Assembly: GCA_027596195.1 (NCBI GenBank)
Contig: JADGJG010000501.1
Location: 1 to 17,825 of the forward strand
DNA length: 17,825 nucleotides
Direction of reading: 5' to 3'
DNA from: Podochytrium sp. JEL0797
Lineage: Eukaryota; Chytridiomycota; Chytridiomycetes; Chytridiales; Chytriomycetaceae
The notes under the pieces are model-generated. The model saw only the letters and a program-made list of their open reading frames with translations, did no database searches and had not been told where the DNA came from. The position numbers and the translations under genes are program-made. Positions 1 through 9,374 of the stretch are shown here, piece by piece. Positions within the stretch are counted from its first letter, which is position 1. Each line of letters starts with the position of its first letter.

Positions 1-2198
1 AAGCACAAGGCCGACAATAGAGAAGGAACGAGTGTTACCCGTAGCGTGGTCGCATAAGATGCACAAGGCCGACAATAGAGAAGGAACGAGTGTTACCCGT
101 AGCGTGGTCGCATAAGATGCACAAGGCCGACAATAGAGAAGGAACGAGTGTTACCCGTAGCGTGGGCGCGGGGGGGGGGGGTGATGCTAATTTGATTTGT
201 TTTTTTGTACAGGATATCGTCATGCCGTTTTTCCTTACCAAAGGGTTGGGCTCGAAAGCGGAGGACGTTGCCAAATTCAGTTTGGCGACCGTGTTGAAGA
301 TTACCAAGAAGGGTGGAGTGTTGCTCAAACCGCACATGACGGATTTGATTTCGACCTTGTTGGAGAGTTTGAGTAGTTTGGAGCCGCAGGCTTTGAGTGA
401 GTTTTTTGGACTGTTTTTTTTGATTGAAAGGGGCGGGCGGTGCTGATTTGTATTTTTTTTAGGTTACTTGACGTTCCATACGGACAAGTATAATATTACC
501 CAAGAGCAGCTCGATAGCTCGCGGTTGTCGGCGGCCAAAAATTCGCCCATGATGGAAGCGATTGATAGTTGTGTCGAGAATTTGGACGCGTCTGTGATGG
601 AAAAGTTGATGCCCAAAGTGTTTAATATTATTCGCAAGGTGAGAGGGGTTTTTCAGCGTGTTTAGGGGGGTATGTGTGTTGACAGTTTGTTTTCAGGGTG
701 TCGGCTTGCCCACCAAAGCCGGAAGTGCGCGTTTCGTCGTCACGTTGGCGATGAGAGTTCCCTCTGAACTCCGCCCCCACGCCGACAACACTCTGAAGGC
801 CCTCTCAGGAGGAATCTCGGACCGATCCCCCGCCGTCCGCAAATCCTTTGCCACAGCCATCGGCCACCTCGCCAAACTCTGCACTCTCCCCGCCATGCAG
901 AAGCTGATTGCGCATTTGAGGGTCATGTACACGGACTCAGAGGAAGACGATGCGCGTTCGATTCCTGGTATCACGGCGCTTGAAATTTCACGGTTTTCGA
1001 GCGACGCTTTTGCGGGGTTAACGACTGAGATTCTGCCATTGGCGTACCTTGGCCGACGGGATGCGAATGAAGGTGTGAAGGGAACATGGACGGAGGTGTG
1101 GGATGAGAATACGGCGGGTGCGTCCGGGGCTGTCAAGCTCTATTTGAACGAGTTGTTGGATCTGTGCACGACTCTGCTTGGGACGACGCCGTCGTGGGGT
1201 GTCAAGAAGCAGGTTGGGTTGACGGTCGGTGATATTGCGACTGCGATTGGGGCGGGGATTGTGGGGCGGATGGGGACGGTTGTGCCGATGCTTGTGGAGG
1301 CGTTGGGGGGCAGGACTTGGGAGGGGAAGGAGAGTGTGTTGGAGGCGTTGGTTACTGTATCTGTGGAGGGGAAGGCGTTTTTTGAGGGGGAGAAGGGGGT
1401 GTTGGATGGGGTTACTAAGGTTTGTTTTTTGTGAACGAGGGGGGGAGGGGGATTGACGGTTTTTTTTTGGCAGGTGGTTCTTCGTGAGGCCAAGAAAAAC
1501 AATAAGCCGTACAAACGCGTTGCGTTGGAACAGCTCGGTCGATACATGGAAACGCTCCAAATCGACAAGTACGACGACCTCGAGGACTACCTTGTCGAAA
1601 TGGCCACAGTCGATGGAGACGAGGAAGACGATGCCGACGATATCCGCACCAAGCCCATGAATTTGGCGATCCGCGCGAACGCGTTCAAGGCCCTTGGACA
1701 GTGTTTCCCTGTTGTCCCTGCGTCTCAGAAAAAATGGGTGAATGAGGTGTTGCCCGTGTTGATGAAGGGGCTTGATGGCAACGTTTGGAACACCAAGATT
1801 GCGATTTTGGAGGCGACGGAGAAGGTGTTTGCAAAGTGTGAGACGGGGATCAATGCGGGTCTGAAGGAGGAGACTTTGGGGGTGGTTGTTGGTGGACTTG
1901 GGGTTTCGTTGGTGGATGGGAAATATACTGCTGTGCGTGAGCAGGCTTTGAAGACTACGAGGCAGGTTGTGGATCGTGTGAAAGGTATGTGTTTGTTTTT
2001 GTTTTTTTGGGGGGGAAGGGGGTGGATTTTTGTTGACGTTGTTTTTTTTTCGCGATAGATTCCAAAGTGTTGACAGACAAGGTCCGTGCTGCGCTGATTG
2101 CTGCGATTGATGAGGCTGTGAGCAAAGAGTTGGTTTCTTCGATTGCGGAGCCGTTGAAGGATATTCGCAAGTTGATTTCGGGGATGAATTTGGATTGA
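1..2198 (+). CDS. ECM29: ECM29-like proteasome adaptor/scaffold, 3' part (5' end outside window)
   Basis: This is the C-terminal part of the HEAT-repeat protein ECM29 (ECPAS in humans), which binds the 26S proteasome, ties core to regulatory particle and acts in quality control. Exons read as <1-161 (or <1-45), 213-396, 463-638, 697-1419, 1474-1984 and 2059-2198. All have GT-AG borders and matching phases, giving 577 residues after the first exon. Recognition rests on blocks matching the animal protein as I remember it: LKPHMTDLISTLLESLSSLEPQ (split here as LKPHMTDLIS and LESLSSLEPQ), RLSAAKNSPMMEAID, GVGLPTKAGSA, the ILPLAYLG segment and the LWTEVWQEN-like TWTEVWDENTAGASG. A HEAT-type helix pattern runs throughout. 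Introns are 51-74 nt. Third-base preference switches inside the gene from C-rich to G/T-rich. The first exon overlaps a tandem repeat, so its exact end is uncertain. ATTAAA at 2205-2210 might serve as a poly(A) signal. Confidence 0.9.
4..161 (+). repeat. 58-bp tandem repeat, 2.7 copies, over an ECM29 exon/intron border
   Basis: Copies begin at 4, 62 and 120 with a period of 58 bp. The third copy is cut at 161 and runs into a G-run. Each copy holds the coding segment KADNREGTSVTRS plus, in copies 1 and 2, what looks like the start of an intron (gtggtcgcataagatg). Because 58 is not a multiple of three, only one copy can be coding without a frameshift. Copy 1 followed by donor GT at 46, or copy 3 followed by donor GT at 162, both join in phase 0 to the exon at 213. 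The sequence lies at the window edge, so an assembly duplication is possible. Confidence 0.9.
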
Positions 2199-2761
2199 GG
2201 AAAAATTAAAATTGGGTTGCGTCTTAAATGATCATACGTATTATTAGTTAAAAGGAAGGAAAAGGGGGGGGGGGGTTATGGCATTTTTATGTTTGTTGGG
2301 GGGGGGTGTCCATCTCCAGGAGCAAGCTGCTTGAATCGCTTTGATTCGCATGCGGGGCTATAACAGACAAAAGTGGGGAGTACCCAGCAGCTCCACAGGT
2401 GACGTGGATCGGAGAATGGAAAATGGTATATGGAATAGCCAATGTTGAGCGTGGCACATGGAGAATGCAGAAAATGAATGAAAGAACTTAGAACGAGTCA
2501 CCCATTCTTTCTCCTTTCGCGTTGAAAAAAGAAAGGGAAGGCGAGAAGTGGGGGTCCATGGCCCCACCCTGGCCGTGCCACCCCCTCTCAAATTTAATCG
2601 TTGGATGGATCACACGATTGATAAAAACTCTAAAAGCCCCATGTGGAATGAATACTTCGTCTGTAATCTTGCAATAAATGAATATCGCAGCCTGTGACTG
2701 ACGTGTCCGAATATTTTGTTCATTCACAGAATCTCACGAGAATTCGGCAAACTGCTGCGTC
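2199..2761. other. Intergenic: ECM29 3' flank and promoter side of the LRR gene
   Basis: I see no gene here. The stretch holds two G-runs (about 2264-2276 and 2300-2307). A small pair of inverted repeats lies near 2328-2346 (caagc/gcttg, then gaatc/gattc). The rest, up to the start codon at 2762, is AT-rich. No convincing TATA box was seen. Confidence 0.6.
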
Positions 2762-5700
2762 ATGGCGTTCAATGTAGCTCGCGTCATCTTGCTTGTGATG
2801 GCAATCTTTTCTGTGTCTCTCGCGGCTCAGCAAACGACAGCCTCTCCAACTCCATCTACACCTCAATCCTCCGCCTCTCCCGCGCCAACTACTGCGTCCT
2901 TCACAGGCCCGGAAACGGAATGCCAGCAAATGAACCGAGTGTGGCCAATTGTGTTTCCAAGCCCCACTGCATGTTGTGGTGGGGCAACACCTGGTGTCGC
3001 TTGCGATAGCTCAGGGGCAATAACATCAATCCAACTGAATAGTTGGGCTTCGGATGGTGAAACGCCTATACTAATTAACCTGGTAAATTCGGCGAGCTTG
3101 GCAGGCACGTTTCTTCCTCCCTTTTTACCAAAGGGATTGCTGCAGCTGTAAGTGTAAATATTTTCTTTTCTGTACCTTTCCACTAAACAATGAAATAAAA
3201 GGGATCTCGCGAAAAGATATATGGTTGGCACGATTCCACCTTTGCCTTCTGGTCTCGAAGAACTGTATCTGGGCTACAATTCATTCTCTGGCACACTGCC
3301 AACCCTTCCTGCTAGTCTGACTTACCTGTGAGTTTTATGAAAGATTGAAGCTCCGATTTAATCTTGGCCAACCAGCAACCTGGACTTCGGGAGCCAACTG
3401 ACTGGCTCGATTCCTTTCATTCCTCCCGGTATGACAATATTTGTCGTTAGAGGAAATAGTTTCAGTGGGTCGATTCCCTCCCTTCCTTCCGCGTTGGTGT
3501 ATCTGTAAGTCCTGTTTTGCACCACCACAAGACCCTAAGATCAATTTAGGGACGTCTCATACAACCAAATGACGGGAGACATTCCGACTTTTCCTTCAGG
3601 CTTCATCTTAGTACCCCAGTGAGTTCTTTAAGTTGATTCTGACAATTAAAAGTAAACGCAACTCTGAACCTTTGTATGCAGGTGGTTGAGCGGAAACTGC
3701 TTTAACAATGCTGCCACTTATGGGGCCACGAATGCAGCCAGCTGTAGTGTGGCGACAACTTTGTCAGTGCCGTCCACCTCACCGGTGCCGTCCACAACTG
3801 CGTCGGTGCCTTCTACCACGTCTACACCAGTGACTTCCACAACAGCGCCGGTACCTTTATCAGCGGCTTTTAATATACTAGGTGTTCAATCAGTAGCGAT
3901 GATAGTCGGAACGACAACAATGACTTCTCCAACTCCAGTTCCGGACACCACATCTACTCTTACACCCGGTCCTTCTCCTACTCCATCCATATCGACAACC
4001 ACTGTGCAACCCAGTCCATCTCCAACTGGAACGACATCGCCATTAGTTACAACAACGCCGGTACCTTCCACAACTACATCAGTGCCTTCCACAACGTCGT
4101 CGATTTCATTCACAACAGCGTCGGTGTCTTCCAAAACGGCGTCTGTGCCGTCCACAACGACATCAGGGCTGGTAAATTCCACAACGGCGTCTGTGCCGTC
4201 CACAACGACATCAGGGCTGGTAAATTCCACAACAACACCAGTGACTTTTACAGCCGGGACAGACACGCTCATTCCTCGACCCAGTCCGTCTCTAACAGGA
4301 GCGGAATCGTCATTTCCAACGGTTACATCGTCGGAATCAAATGCCACAACGACGTCAGGAACGTCTCTGTCAACTGTATCAACATCGGCATTTGCGTCTA
4401 AAGCAGCTTCGACACCATTAGTTACAATCAGAACGGCATCGAATGCTAGTGTGAGTGTGTCGACAACTTCGGTGCCAGCTCCTGCTCCTAGGCCACCAGT
4501 AAACACAACCTCGACTCTTGCACTCGGCTCATCTCCTACTCTACAAGCTAACACAACATCTACTTTTGCACCCGGTCCTTCTCCGACTCCACGAGGAAAC
4601 ACAACATCTACGCTTGCACCCGGTCTGTCTCCTCCTATTCTACAAGGAAACACGACGTCTACTCTTGCGTCCGGTTCTTCTCCTATTGTATTGGCCACTG
4701 ATTTTTCAAAATCAGCACCCAGTCCAGCTCCATCTCCAATCGGAACGGCATCGAAGACTAATATATCAACCTTCGCTGCTCCTACTACTACACCCGGTCC
4801 TTCTCCGTCTCCATTGGCTCGGTTTATAAATGCACCAGCCACCTCCGTACAAGCAACTCCTTCGGGAGTTGTGCCAGTTGCAGTGCGTCCAACTCTGTCA
4901 TCAGAAACAGTTCCGGGAGGATCGCCACTTTCATTTTCCCCAACAGTTGCGGCTGCACAAGAATCAACAGCCAGTTCGCTCGTCGATTCAGAACCAACTC
5001 CCATCGCTATCCCTTTGCCTGCCGCACCAACTCTCACCAACCCCGATGTACCAACCCCAGCTACGATGGTCACGTTCGTCACGATAGTTCCGGCTCCCCC
5101 CGAGCTAACCTCCACCCAGAATCCCGCCACCAATCGACCCAAACCAGCACTCCCACCTGTCATTCCAGACCCCTTCGAAACAACCACCCTGCCAACAGAT
5201 CCAGGTCTACCCATGGGCTTCCTGTCGTACAACGCAGTCGCAGGCGCCGTCGCAGGGCTCATCGCATTTCTAATCATCGCAGTCACCATATTCCTCATGT
5301 ATGAACGCCGTCAAACCGTGCTTGTCCAACGGCGCGAGGACCCAGAATTCCGTCCAACCGGAATCGATGCATTCCTCACAGCGGATGTAACGCGAGCAAC
5401 AAAGCAAAGGAGCGAGACTGCTGGACTGTTTTCTGTCATGGCAGAAGGTCTCGAATATGCCAACACGCCATTCCAGGGCCTGTTTGATCGATTTGGGGTT
5501 GCGGTGAATGTGGAAAAGACTGCACGGTTTGTAGCGATCGAGCCACAGCTTTGGACGACGGAGGATTTGGTGGAATGGTTGGAGAGTTTGGGATATGGAA
5601 TTGAAGTTGTCAACGAGTTCAGACGTGAGAGTTTTCCTTTCTCGACTCCCGCGAATCTCATTCTCACCCCCCCCCCCTCCCCCCCCCCAGAACAACAATA

Positions 5701-6265
5701 CGACGGCAACAGCCTCCAAATCATGAGCGCAAGCCCCGACTTTTGCCTCGACGTTCTCACAACCGGGTTCCACTTCCCCCAAACCGAGAGCAGATTCAAA
5801 TTGGCCCAACACATCAGCACATTGTTTTCGGAACAGCAAGCAGGAACCACCGGAGGTGTTTCCAATTCACCGCCAATTTACTCCCAGATTGGGAGCTTTG
5901 CTTCCGTTGATGCAGCATTATGGACTACGAACCAGTTGGTGGAATGGCTGGAGAGCCTGCAATACGGATTTGCGGTGACGAACGCGTTCAAACGTAAGAA
6001 TTCACATATTTCCATCCTTCTCGCATGTTCCTAACCTCGCATCCAAAAACCAGACCAATCCTGCAACGGAGAGACACTGAAAAGAATCGGTGCCAACCCT
6101 GACATCTGCTTCCACGCCCTCACGATCGAATTTCAAATTCCACGCACAGTCAGCAGATTCCGATTGGCTCAACACGTTTGCCGCTTGTTTGCCCCAATTG
6201 AGGTTGCAGAAGACGCGGTCGACGCTCTTCCCGCGTATGTGGATGGCTTTATTATTTCTTGTTGA
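2762..6265 (+). CDS. Secreted-type LRR / mucin-stalk / single-pass membrane protein with two cytoplasmic SAM-like domains
   Basis: Seven exons (2762-3147, 3202-3327, 3376-3504, 3550-3618, 3682-5624, 5691-5993, 6054-6265) give 1055 residues in one frame. In order: a signal peptide (about 1-21, ending near SLAAQ); a Ser/Thr/Pro patch; a Cys-containing cap; about four leucine-rich repeats (about 127-237, e.g. LEELYLGYNSFSGTLP, VYLDVSYNQMTGDIP); a ~500-residue Ser/Thr/Pro stalk likely to be O-glycosylated; a hydrophobic helix at about 755-778 followed by YERR; and two SAM-like domains at about 858-930 and 959-1031, each beginning LWTT-x-x-LVEWLESL. The topology suggests a surface receptor or adhesin with cytoplasmic protein-interaction modules; ligand and partners are unknown. 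All four LRR introns are phase 2 at the same repeat position. The last exon contains a possible donor (GTATGT at 6235), so a longer splice form cannot be excluded. Confidence 0.85.
4141..4233 (+). repeat. 48-bp tandem repeat in the stalk
   Basis: Two nearly identical 48-bp units (4141-4188 and from 4189) encode SVPSTTTSGLVNSTTA and a close copy. The period is 16 residues, so copy-number change keeps the frame. The near identity points to recent duplication inside the Ser/Thr-rich stalk. Confidence 0.9.
4502..4700 (+). repeat. Four degenerate 48-51 bp repeats in the stalk
   Basis: Units start at 4502, 4550, 4598 and 4649 and encode NTTSTLALGSSPTLQA, NTTSTFAPGPSPTPRG and two relatives. The unit is 16-17 residues, the same length as the exact repeat upstream. 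NTT offers N-glycosylation sequons beside the O-glycan-type Ser/Thr/Pro runs. Confidence 0.85.
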
Positions 6266-7132
6266 TTTTGTATTGTTTCTTGTGGATGGGCATCAATTTC
6301 TTCTCTTCAAGATTCCCTTATGAGTTTTTTATATTTTTAATATGAATATGTTTGTTTCTTTTTTGTCGATTACCCTGCTCCAGTCTAACCGACATTGGTC
6401 CTGGAGTCGGTTTTTCCTCTGATCCTCATTCACCCATTATTCCTCAAAACCCCCTCCCAGACTTGCCGAGATCAGAAAACCCTCTAAATGGGGGTTGGGG
6501 TGGGTTGAAATGTGTCCGGAAGTCAATTTTCTTGCAATTTTCTATCGCGGCCATTCCCCTTCCTACACTCCCTCCTCCTCCTGGCTCCTCCAAGAGAATC
6601 TCCCTTCTCTTGCATCATCTGGGTGGTGTGGACCATATGTCGGGGGGGGGGGGATACGCGCTTCTGTTGATTTGATTTGGTTTGCGGTTTTCAGCCACAG
6701 CGCACTGGGAACGGAGTACTGTTTTGCCCCCCTTTATGGTTTGCAGTGACGAGCGCGTTCAAATGTAAGAATTCACCACATGTCCTTCCCACACTGAAAC
6801 TACATGTGCCTAAACCTTTACTTCCAAAACGAGACCAATCATCCCCAGGTCGGGGGGATGCACTAAGTTCCAAATGGTTCGCATTCCTCCCAATTCGTGG
6901 TATCGATAGCCGGGTAGACGGGGCTCCTTCACAAGCATGCACTCTTTTTCCCCCCCCCTTTATCCATAAAATAAACAAAAAACAAAACAAAAAAACACAC
7001 CCAACGAAAGAAGAAAAAAAAGATGACATCCACCCGTACACCCCCCCAAAATCACACAGCGACAAAAAACACACACACACACAGCAAATCCCCCTTCTTC
7101 CTTAACCAACCCCTGCACTTCCCCCATCATAT
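6266..7132. other. Convergent intergenic region between the LRR-SAM gene and the CK1 gene
   Basis: No intact gene was found. The region contains the 3' flank of the LRR-SAM gene, a G-run near 6641-6651, the SAM-like relic listed separately, and A-rich/CA-repeat sequence (about 6965-7082) at the 3' side of the - strand kinase gene. Open frames here are low-complexity and show no recognisable domain. Confidence 0.6.
6678..6845 (+). pseudogene. Decayed third SAM-like module of the upstream gene
   Basis: The stretch 6738-6776 resembles the exon end and donor at 5967-6006: it reads FAVTSAFK followed by gtaagaattcac, against FAVTNAFK and gtaagaattcac in the live copy. Upstream, about 6678-6715 resembles the start of the first SAM exon (gtttg.....gagccacagc, then ggacg.cggag). 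Downstream, gagaccaatc at 6831 matches the live acceptor cagaccaatc at 6051, with donor-to-acceptor spacing of 69 versus 60 nt. The middle of the module, which should encode VEWLESL, is shortened and shifted in frame, so I read this as a relic and not as an exon in use. Confidence 0.6.
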
Positions 7133-9267
7133 TCACTGGTCTTCATTGGCCTGACGTTCCCTCGCCTCTTGCTAAAAACCACACACAACCAAAAAAAATA
7201 AGTACCCCCCCCTCTCGCAAGCAAAAACAATCAAAAAACACACACACCTGGTACTTCACAACCGTCCAATCAAACACATAATCGTAATGAAATCCTTCAC
7301 GAACAAACAGGTCCCGGAAGATTTTGCGAAGGTAGCTGTAATCGGGTTTGTCGTCGAATCGGAGGGACCGCGTGTAGTTGAGGTAGACGACAAATTCGTT
7401 GGGGAAGCCGCTGGAGAAAAAAAAAGGTATCAGCTTCTCGAAAGACACCCACACCCACACCCACGGCCCCCCCACCCCCACCCATCACTTACCGACAAAG
7501 ATGATCCGCAGGCGTCGTCATCTTCTTTTCCATAATACGATCGTACTTTTGCTTCTTGGTCGCCGCCTTGAGTCCTTGCCACGGCAAGGAGCCCCGGCAA
7601 AAGTACATGAGCACGTATCCGAGTGATTCGAGGTCGTCGCGACGAGATTGTTCTATGAGTGTACGAAGAGAGAGAGGGGGGGGGGGGGGTTGGGGAGTTC
7701 AAGCAGAGTTAGAATTGTGACAAAATGGGGAGTATATCGCGGACTATCTCGAAGCAACTTTTCCACCCCCGCATCTCCATCCATCTCCAATCCAACTACC
7801 CCACGCGTCGTACACAACCCGGAAAAAAAACAAAAAAAAACGGAAACTCACCAACACCCAAATGCGTATTAATACTAACATATCTCGCCGTCCCCGTCAA
7901 ATTTTTGTTCTCCTTGTACGGAATGTGGAGGTGCGTCTTGGGGTCACGGTATTTCTTGGCGAGTCCAAAATCAATCACGTTGACTTGGTTGCCGCGCTTG
8001 CCGAGGCCCATGAGAAAGTTGTCGGGCTTGATGTCGCGGTGGATAAAGTTTTTGGAGTGGATGTACTCGATTCGGGAGAGCTGTGGGGGGTGGTTGGGTG
8101 GGTGTGTTTTTTGAAAGGTGAGTGAAGGGTGAAGGGAAACGAAATCATCTGGCAGAGAGAGGAGTAGAATCGCTGGTGAGGAACAAGCAATTGCTCCATA
8201 TTCCGAGCAATCGACCCACGTCGCGCACACAACGAAACACGTTGCCTGTTCTCTCCCCCTCACTCTCCCCCACCTCCATAACCGCCCCGTTCGACCAATT
8301 GATTCGATTTCCGTTTCGCCTTCCAAAGAGGATGGTGTCCAAGGAGGAACGAGACGATTTGTCTCATTTCGAGCATCTCCAAAACAGGATTTCGGCGACC
8401 AGCCCCCGCTCCCCCAATCCACCACCAACCCCTGAACACTACATTTCCCTTCCACCTCGTTCGATTCCAACGCGCGATTCCAACGAACCCACCCTCGAAC
8501 CCCCACGTGTCCGTTTCGCTCGTTTAAAAACTGATCCACAATCTCAACCACAACAATCGCAAAAACAATACCAATTGATCGGCCAGCAACAAGACCGTTT
8601 TCAGGGAAAACTTGCGTCCACAAAAGTTGAACAGGTCCTCCAGGGATGGGCCGAGGAGGTCTAACACCATGCAGTTGTAGCCGGCTTCAACGCCAAAGAA
8701 TCTCACAAAGGGGATGCCGACTGTTTGTTATAAATAAGGATAAATAAAGCAGTTTCCCTGGCGGAGAGAGAGCGGCTCGTTTCGCAGCGACCGGTGTCTT
8801 GGTTGGCTTCGTTTTGAGTCCCTTTCGTTCCTTTCGTTCCCCCGTCTCTCCCTGGACTCCAGGTTCTCGCCCTAGCCTCTTTTCCGGTTCCCTAGACACC
8901 ACGTTCTCGCTGCCTAGACATGTTCCCTAGCCTCCTCGGTTTCCCCTGGTTCTCGCGCACTCACCGCCTCCCGCCAGCGACTTGTACACGCGCGCCTCGT
9001 ACTCCAGCTGCGGATGCTTTGCGCGCACGGACTCGAGCTTGATGGCGACCTCCTCGCCGTTGATTGTGTTTGTGCCTAGGGAAAGTGTGAGCTTAGCTTC
9101 AGAGACGCCAGGGGACGCTTACCCAGGAAAATGTCTCCAAAGGACCCTGAGCCGATCTTGCGTCCCAGGCGGTATTTGCCGCCAATCCCGAGCTCAGTGA
9201 GTGGGTGCGGCGGTTGCGGTGCTGCTGCCGCGCCGTTGCCGTTGGGCGCCGTACCGGGTGCTTGCAT
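7133..9267 (-). CDS. HRR25: Casein kinase 1, Hhp1/Hrr25 (CK1 delta/epsilon) type
   Basis: Seven exons read from 9267 downward: 9267-9123, 9075-8965, 8720-8572, 8080-7852, 7652-7493, 7410-7248 and 7171-7133. They total 996 nt, or 331 residues plus stop. The kinase core is complete: glycine loop GSGSFGD (39-45), catalytic Lys61 in [14 protein letters not shown] with Asp151, DFG at 172-174, the SIN motif that replaces APE in this family, and the basic [13 protein letters not shown] region. It phosphorylates Ser/Thr, typically at acidic or primed sites; family members act in DNA repair, ribosome maturation, trafficking and clock control. The tail after the kinase domain is only ~20 residues, shorter than in yeast Hrr25. 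The first in-frame ATG is at 9267 with A at -3; an upstream GTG is not a plausible start. Residue 203 is Val where CK1s usually have Ala (TARYxSIN). Introns are 47-491 nt, long for this window. Confidence 0.95.
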
Positions 9268-9354
9268 TTTCTTCGAGGTTGAAAATGCAGGCACGAAAAA
9301 CACAACAATGGATACAACTCCGAAATATTTTTTCCTTCGTATTACGAAACAATC

Positions 9355-9360
9355 TTTATT
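9355..9360 (-). promoter_or_regulatory. Poly(A) signal AATAAA of the SET-domain gene
   Basis: AATAAA on the - strand lies 15 nt past the SET gene's stop codon. It is only about 90 nt upstream of the kinase start codon, so cleavage must occur inside the kinase gene's promoter or 5' UTR. Confidence 0.65.
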
Positions 9361-9374
9361 TCCATGTTACCATC

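Noticed and set aside
4..161. CRISPR-like direct repeats
   Set aside because: The 58-bp copies are directly adjacent with no variable spacers, and the setting is a eukaryotic gene.
2328..2346. Small inverted repeats caagc/gcttg and gaatc/gattc
   Set aside because: Five-base arms are expected by chance in a spacer of this size.
3886..5298. 470-residue open frame on the - strand opposite the stalk
   Set aside because: It mirrors the Ser/Thr/Pro-rich coding repeats, has no domain, and the + strand is supported by signal peptide, LRRs, membrane span and SAM-like domains.
9268..9303. Upstream start extending the kinase to [12 protein letters not shown]
   Set aside because: The codon at the start of that frame is GTG, not ATG; the first ATG is at 9267 with a good context.
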